Shown: one piece after another, positions 1-7,929 of the stretch
How positions within the stretch are numbered: the first letter of the stretch is position 1
Layout: every line of letters begins with the position of its first letter
NCBI RefSeq assembly: GCF_036346105.1
Contig: NZ_CP107811.1
Location: 186,001 to 250,000, forward strand
Length of the DNA: 64,000 bases
Direction: 5' to 3'
DNA from: Streptomyces sp. NBC_00539
GTDB lineage: Bacteria > Actinomycetota > Actinomycetes > Streptomycetales > Streptomycetaceae
Position numbers and translations under genes: made by a program
The notes under the pieces: generated by a model
Told to the model about the DNA's origin: nothing
Seen by the model: the letters and a program-made list of their open reading frames with translations, nothing else
The model's database searches: none

Positions 1-91
1 TGTCCGGGGGCAGTGGCCGGTGGGCGCCGGGCCGTCCGGCGTGCTCGGAGCGGCGCGACTCATATCGCAGGTCCCGACGTCCGACACCTCT

Positions 92-151
92 AAGCGGATA
101 GTTCATCCGCTTGTGTGTTACCGTCCGGGTAAGCGGATGAACTATCCGAAT
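92..151. promoter_or_regulatory. Twin TetR-type operators upstream of the SDR gene
   Basis: Positions 92-112 form a perfect palindrome with arms AAGCGGAT and ATCCGCTT around a 5-base spacer. Positions 131-151 carry a second near-perfect copy (AAGCGGAT, then ATCCGAAT) whose core is the first one inverted. The second site ends 19 bases before the ATG at 171. Spacing and symmetry suit a dimeric TetR-family repressor. The TetR gene at 1120 is the obvious candidate; that link is inference. Confidence 0.75.
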
Positions 152-170
152 ATCTGGGTGGAGGGGCACA

Positions 171-1061
171 TGACGAAGACAGCTGTGGTCACAGGGGGGG
201 ACGGCCGGCATCGGACTGGAGACGGCCATGGGACTGGCCGACGCCGGGTTCTCGGTCACCGTGGTCGGACGCAATGCCGACCGCGGTGCCCGGGCGGTCG
301 ACCGGATCAACGCAACGAACCCGGCGCATCCCGGACGTTTCCTGGCCGCCGACCTCGGCTCGCTCGGCCAGGTGCGCGCGCTCGCCGACCGGATCGCCGC
401 TGAGCACACCGCCTCCGGCGACCCGCTGACCGTGCTGGTCAACAACGTCGGGGCGATGTTCCGGCAGCGACAGACCCTGGACGGCATCGAAGCGTCGTTC
501 GTCGTCAACCACCTCTCGTCGTACCTGCTGACGGAACTGCTGCTGCCCACGCTGACAAGCGGGGCGCCGAGCAGGATCGTGAACGTGACCTCGGGCGCGG
601 TGGGGCTCGCGAAGAGAACCTTCGACGCCGTCGAGCCGCCCGGCGGCTACTACGGCTTCCACTGGTACGGCCGCGCCAAGCTCGCCAACCTCGCCTACAC
701 GCTCGACCTGGCGAACCGGCTGAAGGGCACGGCCGCCTCCGTCTTCGCCGCCGACCCGGGAGGCGCCGCGACCGACATGACCAACGGCACCATGTCCGAC
801 CCGAGGATCGTCGCACCGGCCCTGCGACTGCTGTGGCCGCTGGTGCACCGCAAGTTCGAACGCTCCACCTCGGGTCCGGCGTCCGTGGCTGCCCGGCCCT
901 CGATCGTCGCCGCCACTGACGAAGCCCTCGCGGGCCGGACCGGCATCGTCATAGGGGCCCAGGCGCACCCGGTGACGCCGCTGCGCGCAGCGACCGACCC
1001 CCGCATCGCCCAGGACGTGCGCCGGCTCAGTGAACGGTACGCACCACTCACCCTCACCTGA
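171..1061 (+). pseudogene. Short-chain dehydrogenase/reductase, frameshifted in a G7 tract
   Basis: NAD(P)-dependent short-chain dehydrogenase of the retinol-dehydrogenase-like type. Translation begins at the ATG at 171 (MTKTAVVTGG) after a GGAGGGG ribosome site, then leaves frame at a run of seven G at 194-200. With six G the reading continues as TGGTAGIG, the classic dinucleotide-binding motif, and runs to the stop at 1061. The rest of the domain is present: VNNVG, and a YGRAKLAN active-site segment with Tyr and Lys. So only one base separates this from an intact gene of about 296 codons. It may be a real lesion, a phase-variable tract or a homopolymer error. The substrate cannot be inferred. 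Twin operators precede it and a TetR gene follows. Confidence 0.8.
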
Positions 1062-1119
1062 CCCGCCAGGCGGTGCGGATGCTGTCGGCGGCGTCATCCG
1101 GATGGAGAATCCGGTTAGC

Positions 1120-1707
1120 ATGTCCCCCATGACGATGCCCCTGCGCAAGGATGCGGCCCGCAACTGGGACCGGATCGTCGCGGTCGCCCGCGCGCTGGTC
1201 GACCAGGGCACACCACTGCAGCTGAACGACGTCGCCAGCCGCGCCGGACTCGGAGTCGGCACCGTCTACCGGCACTTCGCCACCCCCGAAGCGCTACTGG
1301 AGACCGTCGCCACTCCCTGCCTGGAAGCCCTGGCCGGCCACGGCCAGCAGGCTCTGACCGGTACCGACCCCTGGCGCGCACTCGAAGGCTTCCTGTTCCG
1401 CACCGTCGAAGCGCAGGTCACCGACGCGTCCCTCGCCCCGGTCACCGCGGCAGCCACCGACACCCTGCCGCGCACCACGGAACTCAAAGAGACGCTTCGA
1501 GCGGTCGGCACCGCACTCCTCGGCCGGGCTCGCGATGCCGGAGCGGTCCAACCGGACCTAGCCGCCGCCGACCTCCTCCCGCTCATGTGCGGCATCGCCC
1601 ACGCCGTCAACGTCCACGGCGGCACACCCGCCGAACGGATCGACACCGCACATCGCTACCTGGCCACACTCCTCGAAGGACTGCACACTACGCCGCAGCA
1701 CCCGTGA
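1120..1707 (+). CDS. TetR-family transcriptional regulator
   Basis: A 195-residue regulator. The N-terminal helix-turn-helix is clear (residues about 15-60, with VASRAGLGVGTVYRHF), followed by an alpha-helical ligand-binding half of ordinary length for the family. The start is taken at the ATG at 1120; in-frame ATGs at 1102 and 1129 are alternatives and no strong ribosome site separates them. It follows the broken SDR gene by 58 bases in the same direction and probably represses it through the two palindromes at 92-151. That regulation is inferred from the layout. If the SDR gene is dead, this regulator may have no local target except itself. Confidence 0.88.
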   Translation: MSPMTMPLRKDAARNWDRIVAVARALVDQGTPLQLNDVASRAGLGVGTVYRHFATPEALLETVATPCLEALAGHGQQALTGTDPWRALEGFLFRTVEAQVTDASLAPVTAAATDTLPRTTELKETLRAVGTALLGRARDAGAVQPDLAAADLLPLMCGIAHAVNVHGGTPAERIDTAHRYLATLLEGLHTTPQHP

Positions 1708-2179
1708 GAACACCGCCCGCGGACCAACCGGGGCGATCCATACCTGCCGCCACGACCTGTATGGCACACCGGTCTGCGATCACTGCCAGGGAATCGTGAC
1801 CACGAGCATGGGCAATTCCCTGACGCGGAAACGGTCGAAGATGGGGAATTCCGTGACCGCCGACACGCCCCGTCAAACCTGCGCAGCGCAGGAGGGCATC
1901 GCCGCGCGCCACCTGCCGCGTGCGGGCCCCCAGCGCTAGTTCAGAGAACGACCAGGCCAAAACTGATCGCACCTGGCCGAATGAGACGCATATGCGCTTC
2001 TCCTTGCAAAGGCTCTCAATCAGGCACCGCACCATCCGCGGCCCCTTCACCGCCGCAGGAGCGCCGGCCGGGCGCACACCGGTGCCTGGCCAGCGGCCCC
2101 GGCCGTGCCGAAGCGCGATAGTTGACGCAGCGGCAGGATTGTTGTCATCCGGACTGCTGACAGGATCTACGGTGACGGG
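1708..2179. other. Intergenic stretch without a recognisable gene
   Basis: Open frames here are short or antisense-type and match no family I recognise. A 10-bp palindrome CGCATATGCG sits at 1987-1996. Nothing else could be supported. Confidence 0.5.
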
Positions 2180-2725
2180 ATGAACGACGATCCCGTGAGA
2201 TTACGTCCAGTGGTCGAGGACGACCTGTCGGTGCTCGAGCGGTTCCTGACAGAGCCGGAGGCGACTGGGCCGTTCCAATGGCTGGGCTGGTCAGATCCGG
2301 GGCGCTGGCGACGCCGCTGGGCGCAGGATGGGTTGCTGGGCGATGACGGCGGCCAGCTGATGGTGGTGACCGGCAACGACCGGCTCGGTTTCGTGGCATG
2401 GCGGAAGGTCGTGACCTCGCGCAGCTCGTACTGCTGGAATATCGGGGCCCAGTTGCTGCCGGACGGCCGCGGACGTGGTGTCGGCACGCAGGCGCAGCGG
2501 TTGCTGGTGCTTTATCTGTTCGCGCACACTCCTGTGGTCAGACTCGAGGCGGACACCGAGACGGAGAACATCGCCGAGCAGCGCGCACTGGAGAAATCCG
2601 GCTTCGCCCGTGAGGGCGTGCTGCGCAGCGTCGTGTTCCGGGACGGGCAGTGGCGGGACGTCCTGCGTTATAGCGTGCTCCGCGACGAGATCGCCTCGGA
2701 TAAACCCCGCGGGCAACTGGCCTGA
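2180..2725 (+). CDS. GNAT-family N-acetyltransferase (RimJ/RimL-like)
   Basis: A 181-residue acetyltransferase of the GNAT fold. Residues 1-25 resemble the usual first strand and helix (RLRPVVEDDLSVLERFL). The acetyl-CoA pyrophosphate loop is visible as GRGRGVG near residues 94-100. The C-terminal part, TETENIAEQRALEKSGF followed by a strand with REGVLR, is typical of RimJ-type enzymes. It would transfer acetyl from acetyl-CoA to an amine or protein N-terminus; the substrate is unknown. The gene stands alone. Its 3' end is opposed by a signal-peptide-like reading on the other strand. Confidence 0.87.
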   Translation: MNDDPVRLRPVVEDDLSVLERFLTEPEATGPFQWLGWSDPGRWRRRWAQDGLLGDDGGQLMVVTGNDRLGFVAWRKVVTSRSSYCWNIGAQLLPDGRGRGVGTQAQRLLVLYLFAHTPVVRLEADTETENIAEQRALEKSGFAREGVLRSVVFRDGQWRDVLRYSVLRDEIASDKPRGQLA

Positions 2726-2812
2726 GGCGGCCGCGGGAGTCGATGCCCCCACGGTGACGGCCAGGCCCACAAGTGCGGTGATGGCCAAGTCTCCGACACG
2801 AGTTAGCAGCAT
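2726..2812 (-). pseudogene. Possible 5' stub of a secreted-protein gene
   Basis: From an ATG at 2812 the minus strand reads MLLTRV followed by a hydrophobic stretch and an ASTPAAAS-type cleavage region, which looks like a genuine signal peptide. Downstream the frame simply runs into the antisense of the GNAT gene at 2180-2725. This looks like the first codons of an exported protein whose body was lost by rearrangement. The evidence is composition only, so the call is tentative. Confidence 0.3.
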
Positions 2813-3399
2813 CGATGTCCCACCGCGGTGTCTTCGCAGGTTGGAATACAACAGTTGTTGTCACGTCCATCGGGTCGTGATGCCGTCGAGAAGCGCCGCC
2901 CCGGCGGGTTCGCGGGCCCTGGTTCGACCTCTCAGCATCCCGGCAATGTCTGCCCTGTCCATCTTCGACTGTTTCACTGTCCGCTCAGTCCGACACAGGA
3001 GCCCTTGGACGCTCCCGGTCCCGCCCGGCAGTCACGGCCAGGCCTGCGGCCGGGACAGCGCATCGGCTCCTACTGCGGATACAACAAGTCCCCCACCTAC
3101 AGCGACATCGGCGACCAAGGTCTCCGTGTCCAGGAGATCCGGCTTCGACATCGGTTCCTCCGGAATCGACGGGGATTTCGGCCTCCAGCCGCCGACCCCC
3201 ATGCCAGCCCTGGAAGGGACGGAACACGTAGGCGTCAGGATCCCGGGCCCCCACCCTGGAAGCTCGGGGCGTCCAGGGCAATGTGTCCCAGCCGCTGCAA
3301 CGAGCCGCAGCAGAACCGGAACCGCACCACCTGTCCACCGGCAGTCGCGTTGATCCAGCCAGGAACGTGCCCAGGAGACAGAAAAACCGTTAAAGCGGC
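2813..3399. other. Unassigned stretch before an IS fragment
   Basis: Frames on both strands are open by GC bias but none shows a recognisable domain or a good ribosome site. It may be eroded DNA next to the transposase remnant at 3400. Confidence 0.4.
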
Positions 3400-3750
3400 A
3401 TGAACGACGAATCTGACGACCTCAACGACCAGGAATGGGACGCCATCCACAGCCTCCTGCCCCGCCGCATGCCTGGCAGCGCCGACTACCGGGCCATCGT
3501 CAACGGCATCCTGTGGCAGCAGACCGGAGGCCGCCGCTGGCACGACCTGCCCACCCGCTACGGACCCTGGCACCGCTGCGCCGAACGCCTGCGCCTGTGG
3601 ACCACCGACGGCACCTGGCAGCAAGTCCTCACCCTCCTGGCCACCCACCGTCAGCTCGGTGACAGCCGCCCTCTCCCCCGTGACACCGGACACCCCCAGA
3701 ACGCGGAAAACCGTAGCGCCGACGACTGGAACACCCCCTGGCTTCCCTGA
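3400..3750 (+). pseudogene. IS5-family (IS402-like) transposase, N-terminal fragment
   Basis: The 116-codon frame starts like the DUF4096 domain of IS402-type transposases: LNDQEWDAIHSLLP, GILWQQTGGRRWHDLP, then RYGPWHRCAERLRLW and DGTWQQVL. Identity is lost after about residue 85 and the DDE catalytic part is absent, so this is the front end of a transposase only. It adjoins other mobile-element relics on the opposite strand. Full-length family members run to about 260-280 residues. Confidence 0.75.
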
Positions 3751-3812
3751 ACCCGTACGGCACCGGACCAGGCCGGCAACTCGGGCCCACGAACAGCGAA
3801 CGGGGCTCCGCT

Positions 3813-3905
3813 CACCTCGAAGAGGTGGCGCACGTCGTGCAGGACCCCATCCGCGTCCCAGCCGTTCCGGTTCATCAGCTGGTGAATCCGGTCCGGACAC
3901 ATCGG
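3813..3905 (-). pseudogene. IS701-family transposase remnant
   Basis: A minus-strand frame contains DRIHQLMNRNGWDADGVLHD, which closely resembles the N-terminal signature of IS701-type transposases (a D/R..Q.L..R..WDAD.V..D.R pattern). Only about 30 codons are recognisable and there is no catalytic region. It is one of several decayed mobile-element pieces between 3.4 and 4.2 kb. Confidence 0.5.
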
Positions 3906-4014
3906 CACACAGGCCCTTCCGTCGGATGGGCAGGCCGACTGGCCGGCGAATAATGGCGGACCGGCTTGGCTTCCAGGAACCCCTCGGGGGCATTGCAGCA
4001 CCCGGTCGTCTTGA

Positions 4015-4175
4015 TCAAGTTGGAAACGGGGGCGCTGGCGCGCGAGTGTCGGCGCGAAGCCGGCCCGCCGCGTCGTAGCGGCCCAGCACGAGCAGTCCGG
4101 GACGGGTCAGGGTGCCGGTGACGGCGCCGGTGATCGCCTCGGTGGTGTCCCGTCTCCGGATCTGGGTCCTTCTCT
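4015..4175 (-). pseudogene. ATP-dependent DNA ligase remnant (internal segment)
   Basis: Reading the minus strand to a stop at 4015-4017 gives IRRRDTTEAI, then GAVTGTLTRPGLLVLGRYDA and AGRLR. This matches the segment of actinobacterial ATP-dependent DNA ligases where the adenylation domain passes into the OB fold (an 'RDTTEAI.GAVTG...LLLGRYD..GRLRY' pattern). Only about 50 codons survive, with no catalytic lysine motif and an early stop. It cannot be functional. Confidence 0.55.
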
Positions 4176-4354
4176 GTATCAAGTCACACTGCCCAGGCCC
4201 CTGAGCAAGCGAGGTGACCAGCCGTTGCCCCTGACGAGGGGAATATGCGCCTATGCACCTGCGGAGGCTCCGCGGTCCCTAGAGTCTGTGATCTTGCCTC
4301 TTTTGACCAGAGGCAGGTTCGACCACCCGATGACGAGCGATTGGAAAGCCTTCC

Positions 4355-4576
4355 GTGGAGCACGAACTTCGAGCGGAATACGTCGACGGCACCGCGCCCC
4401 GAGATGCGGATGCCGAGGTCAAGACTTGGCACTTCGTGCGCGAGGACGACATGACAGGCATGTGCGGTCGGGAGCTGTTGCCGGAAGCGGCGACACGATC
4501 CGCTGACGACTTCGGAGCCGGCGGGGTGCCGGTCTGTCACAGCTGCGGAGCCCTGTTCCTGCGGGAAGCGTCTTGA
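4355..4576 (+). CDS. Small Cys-motif protein of unknown function
   Basis: A 73-residue acidic protein. The second half has the pattern MCGRELLPEAA then VCHSCGALFLRE, so one Cys followed later by a CHSC pair: a probable small zinc-binding knuckle. Similar short proteins are common in Streptomyces, but I know no function. A GTG at 4355 is taken as the start. A perfect hairpin 49 bases after the stop looks like its terminator, which supports a real transcribed gene among the surrounding relics. Confidence 0.6.
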   Translation: MEHELRAEYVDGTAPRDADAEVKTWHFVREDDMTGMCGRELLPEAATRSADDFGAGGVPVCHSCGALFLREAS

Positions 4577-4624
4577 CCGACGGACAAACACGCAGCGGAT
4601 GAAATCTGCCTGCCGCATCGCGGA

Positions 4625-4646
4625 AGCCCCGGCAGTTGCCGGGGCT
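4625..4646 (+). terminator. Intrinsic terminator hairpin
   Basis: Arms AGCCCCGGCA (4625-4634) and TGCCGGGGCT (4637-4646) pair perfectly around a two-base loop. It lies just downstream of the small gene ending at 4576. As often in Streptomyces there is no U tract. Confidence 0.7.
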
Positions 4647-4649
4647 CCC

Positions 4650-5132
4650 CAACGCCGAAGCGCGAAGACACCTACCGCTGCGACTCAGTGACGATCACCC
4701 GCGGTGTCGCAACGCCAACTGCCCATCTGCTGAACGCCCAGCGCAGCACCTCCCGATCAGGGCGGTCTCGGCCTGTCCGTTCAGTGGCCAGCTGCGCGAA
4801 CTGCACGAGCAGCGCGAGGAGGCGTTGCGCGCGCCCTGGCCGGGACGGCCGGACCCGAGCACGCACCGGGGCGGACCGGGCACCCCGCATCGCCCCGCGC
4901 GCCGCAGCGGCACTGAGTTCGGCGGCGAACCGGCTGATGTTCCGGCGGATCCAGGACCCGACCCTGGCCGGGCGGCCGGACGACGAGATCGAGGCCCTGC
5001 CGAAGCCGTAGGCCGATCACGTGTACGGCCTGCTCACAGCGGCAGTCGGCGGCTTCCCGGGCGGCGTCCGCGCCCGGTAGCCCGGTACGACCGAAGCCGG
5101 ACGCGCGCCCCCGACCGCCGGCCGCACGAACC
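4650..5132. other. Eroded stretch, possible gene relic
   Basis: The plus strand near 4910-5010 reads SAANRLMFRRIQDPTLAGRP and then DDEIEALP before a stop. In-frame sequence after the stop still looks protein-like (ADHVYGLLTAAVGGF). This suggests a decayed coding region, but I do not recognise the family and no start can be set. Confidence 0.3.
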
Positions 5133-6071
5133 CTACGGAACCAGCACGATCTTGCCCCGGACCCGCCCGGTCTCACTGAGCTCGTGCGCCTTCGCCGCCT
5201 CGGTGAGCGGGAGGGTCTCGGAGATGGTGGGCCGGATGCCGTGGCCGTCGATCAGCGCGGCGAAGTCGGTCAGTACGGCAGGGGTCGGCTCGAGGAAGAA
5301 CTCCACGAAGCGCACGTCCAGTTCGGCGGCGCGGGCGGTGACCTCGGTGCGGTCGACGCCGACCCCGACCACGTCCACCAGGATGCCGCCCGGCTTGAGC
5401 GTGCCGAGGGAGCGCGGCCCGTAGTCGTGGCTGATGGTGTCCAGTACGGCGTCGATGTCGCGGAGCGCGCCGAAGTCCGCCACCGTGTAGTCGATCAGCT
5501 CGTCGACGCCGAGGTCCCGCAGGTACGCGTGCTTGGCGGCGCTCGCCGTGCCGATGACGTACGCACCCCGGGCCTTGGCGATCTGGACGGCGAGGTGGCC
5601 GACGCCGCCGGCCGCACCGTGGATCAGCACCCGGTGGCCGGGCCCCACGTCCGCGAGGGTGATCAGGGCCTGGTAGGCGGTGAAGCCCGAGATGGGCAGG
5701 GCCGCGGCGCCGACGTGGTCGAGGGTGCGGGGCTTGGGGGCGATCCGGTCCTGGGGTACGACGACGTGGTCGGCGTGGCTGCCGTGCGGCGGCACGGTCC
5801 AGCCGTACACCTCCTCGCCCTCCGCGAAGCGGTCCACGCCCTCGCCGAGCCGTTCCACGGTGCCGCTGAACTCGTGGCCGAGGACGTAGGGCGGCGGCCC
5901 GAAGAAGTCCACCTTGCCGACCCGGACCTTCCAGTCGGCCGGGTTCATGCCGGTGGCCCGCACCCGGACCAACACCTCGCCCGGGCCGGGCACAGGGAGG
6001 GGTGTCTCGGCGAGTTCCAGCACGTCGGAGCCGCCGATGCCCCGCTGGGTGATCACACGCGTCGTCGTCAT
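5133..6071 (-). CDS. Zinc-type NADP-dependent quinone oxidoreductase (MDR family)
   Basis: A 312-residue medium-chain reductase of the quinone oxidoreductase group, likely reducing quinones or enones with NADPH. The N-terminal GroES-like half shows PGEVLVRVRATGMNPADWK and GHEFSGTVERLG. The Rossmann half shows HGAAGGVGHLAVQIAKARGA as the nucleotide loop. The catalytic-zinc Cys/His set of alcohol dehydrogenases is missing, as in QOR enzymes. The start is taken at the ATG at 6071; another ATG lies 9 bases upstream at 6080. It is monocistronic, and no regulator gene is recognisable upstream. Confidence 0.88.
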   Translation of the reverse strand: MTTTRVITQRGIGGSDVLELAETPLPVPGPGEVLVRVRATGMNPADWKVRVGKVDFFGPPPYVLGHEFSGTVERLGEGVDRFAEGEEVYGWTVPPHGSHADHVVVPQDRIAPKPRTLDHVGAAALPISGFTAYQALITLADVGPGHRVLIHGAAGGVGHLAVQIAKARGAYVIGTASAAKHAYLRDLGVDELIDYTVADFGALRDIDAVLDTISHDYGPRSLGTLKPGGILVDVVGVGVDRTEVTARAAELDVRFVEFFLEPTPAVLTDFAALIDGHGIRPTISETLPLTEAAKAHELSETGRVRGKIVLVP

Positions 6072-6080
6072 GAAGATCAT

Positions 6081-6650
6081 CTTTGCATCGGGATGTTTAG
6101 TTGAACAGTAAATTTGACGACGGGATGCGGAAGCCCGAGTTCCGCCCCGGCCCCACCACCGCGGTGGACGGCACACCCGCCGGCAGGGTGCCGCCCTGTC
6201 CGAGCACCGCCCTGTCCGAGCACCAGCGCGACCTCGTCGGCTACGGCGCTCAGCCGCCGCCACTCCGCCCGGCACAGCGGCGCCTGGGTCACCGTGAGCC
6301 TCGTCGTCAACATGAGGAGGGCGGCGAACTGAACGTCCCGGAGGGCCACTCGGCCTCCGAGGGCTACCTCCACGAGATCGTCGGCGCCCCGCCGGTACCG
6401 CCCACGGCGAGGGCGCGTCACGAGGTGGTCGGTCAGGGCGGGAAGTCGACGTGCATCCGCAACCGCCATGTGGGTCTGCTGCACCTGGAGCACACCGACC
6501 TGTGGCTGGGACCCGCCGCGGGCCCGCGCCTGGTGACCTGCGTCCCGCTGGGCGCGGAGACTCGCGAACGCCTCGAACGCCCCGAGTCCCTTTCGCTCGC
6601 CCGGTCTGACCGGTCCTCACCGCCCGCGGACGCCGAATGAGGGAGCGGAC
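6081..6650. other. Unassigned interval between two minus-strand genes
   Basis: A plus-strand frame (about 6330-6640) contains HVGLLHLEHTDLWLGP and LVTCVPLG and could be a decayed gene. I do not recognise it with any confidence. No promoter or operator was identified. Confidence 0.35.
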
Positions 6651-7211
6651 TCAGCGCCCCGCGAGCCCGGCCTTCGCCTGGACGTGGGCGACGTAGCGGG
6701 CGGTGAAGATCATCGGGATGGCGAACCCGGCGACCTGGATGACGGTGGCGGCGGTCGAGTGGGCGTTCCCGGCGTGGGCCACGAAGGCCAGGACCGCGGC
6801 GGTCAGCGCGAAGGCGGCGGTCCATACGGCGGTGATGACGACGTTCGTGCGGACGAAGGGCCGCAGGCCCCACACCTCGCGCGGAGTGGTGCGCTTGGCG
6901 ATGCCCAGGGTGAAGGGCTTGCGAATGGCCAGCGAGACGCCGGCGATGACCGCGAGGGTGGCGGAGGAAAGTGCGGCCGAGTAGTCGTGGACACCGGAGC
7001 GGGGATCGGCGAAGGCGATCGCGGCCAGCACGGCGAAGAAGACGGCCGAGCCCAGTTCCATGATCAGCGCGTCGAATCCGGCGCCGGCCCGCACCTGCTG
7101 GGCGATGACCGCCACCGCGACCGCCAGGGCGGCCAGTGCCGCCCACTGCCAGCTCCCCGACGGCAGGACGGCGAAGACGATCCACGGCAGGAAGGTGCGC
7201 AGGTAGGTCAT
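6651..7211 (-). CDS. Integral membrane protein, four to five TM segments
   Basis: A 186-residue hydrophobic protein. Segments near residues 5-20, 22-42, 50-70, 80-100, 125-150 and 160-180 are candidates for membrane spans. The loop RKPFTLGIAKRTTPREVW between the middle spans is reminiscent of small Streptomyces membrane proteins found beside PadR regulators. Start chosen at the ATG at 7211, which has GGGGA five bases upstream; the longer frame from 7259 would run into the operator. It is divergent from the PadR gene at 7315, so it is the likely PadR target. No transport substrate can be named. Confidence 0.8.
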   Translation of the reverse strand: MTYLRTFLPWIVFAVLPSGSWQWAALAALAVAVAVIAQQVRAGAGFDALIMELGSAVFFAVLAAIAFADPRSGVHDYSAALSSATLAVIAGVSLAIRKPFTLGIAKRTTPREVWGLRPFVRTNVVITAVWTAAFALTAAVLAFVAHAGNAHSTAATVIQVAGFAIPMIFTARYVAHVQAKAGLAGR

Positions 7212-7253
7212 GATTCCCCGTTTTCGTGATGACGCTTGGTCTGGGTTCTGCTC

Positions 7254-7291
7254 TGACATGTCAAAAGTAGAAGGTCGAATATGACCTGTCA
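7254..7291. promoter_or_regulatory. Candidate PadR operator region
   Basis: The 103-base gap between divergent genes holds TGACATGTCA, a perfect 10-bp palindrome at 7254-7263. A second element TGACCTGTCA is at 7282-7291, and arms AGGTC (7272-7276) and GACCT (7283-7287) face each other. PadR repressors usually bind ATGT/ACAT dyads, so this is a good candidate for shared autoregulation and control of the membrane-protein gene. Confidence 0.6.
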
Positions 7292-7314
7292 ACTGTGGAA
7301 GGTAGACTGGGTCC

Positions 7315-7842
7315 ATGAGCCTCAAGCACGCCCTTCTGGGCCTTTTGTCGGAGCGTCCCGCCAGCGGCTACGACCTGCTGAAGCGGTTCGAGACCTCCTT
7401 GGCCGACGTCTGGCCGGCCACGCAGAGCCAGATCTACACGGAGCTGACCAAGCTGGCGGGCGTCGGCTGGATCGCGGTGGCGGCCGAGGGGCCCCGCGGT
7501 CGCAAGGAGTACACCCTCACCGACGAGGGGCTCGCCGAACTGCGGCACTGGCTGACCGGGACCAAGCCCCAGCGCAACACCCGCAGCGATGTCCTGCTGA
7601 GGGTGTTCTTCCTCGGGGTGCTGGAGCCGGCCGAGGCGCAGGCGTACCTGGCGGACCTGATCGAGATGTCGGAACGGGGCGGCGAGGAACTGCGCCGGCT
7701 GGCCGACAGCATCGAATGGGGCGATGACGACCTTTCGCTCTACGGCCGGATCGCCCTGGAGTACGGCCTGCGCTTCAACGCCATGCGCCGCGACTGGGCG
7801 CGGTGGGCGGCCGACCGGATCGAGGCGACCGCGAAACGCTGA
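7315..7842 (+). CDS. PadR-family transcriptional regulator
   Basis: A 175-residue regulator beginning MSLKHALLGLLSERPASGYD, the hallmark PadR winged-helix start. It continues with SQIYTELTKL in the recognition region and GRKEYTLTDEGL in the wing. The C-terminal helical half (residues about 90-170) is the PadR/Vir dimerisation domain. The ATG at 7315 is the only sensible start. It is divergent from a membrane-protein gene and probably represses it and itself through the dyads at 7254-7291, relieved by an unknown ligand. A strong GC-rich hairpin follows the stop. Confidence 0.9.
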   Translation: MSLKHALLGLLSERPASGYDLLKRFETSLADVWPATQSQIYTELTKLAGVGWIAVAAEGPRGRKEYTLTDEGLAELRHWLTGTKPQRNTRSDVLLRVFFLGVLEPAEAQAYLADLIEMSERGGEELRRLADSIEWGDDDLSLYGRIALEYGLRFNAMRRDWARWAADRIEATAKR

Positions 7843-7845
7843 GAG

Positions 7846-7898
7846 CGGCGGCGCCGCCCGGGCGGGGCGGCGAGACGCCGAAGGGGGCGGCGCCGCCG
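7846..7898. terminator. Bidirectional terminator hairpin
   Basis: Arms CGGCGGCGCCGCCC (7846-7859) and GGGCGGCGCCGCCG (7885-7898) pair over 14 bases with a 25-base loop. It lies between the converging ends of the PadR gene (7842) and the minus-strand hydrolase gene (7930). Confidence 0.65.
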
Positions 7899-7929
7899 GC
7901 GCCGTACGGGCGCGCCCCGGTCGCCGTCG

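Noticed and set aside
6330-6640. Sortase remnant suggested by LVTC and an HxxxL region
   Set aside because: The motif is short, there is no catalytic Arg or consistent fold, and GC-rich frames give such matches by chance.
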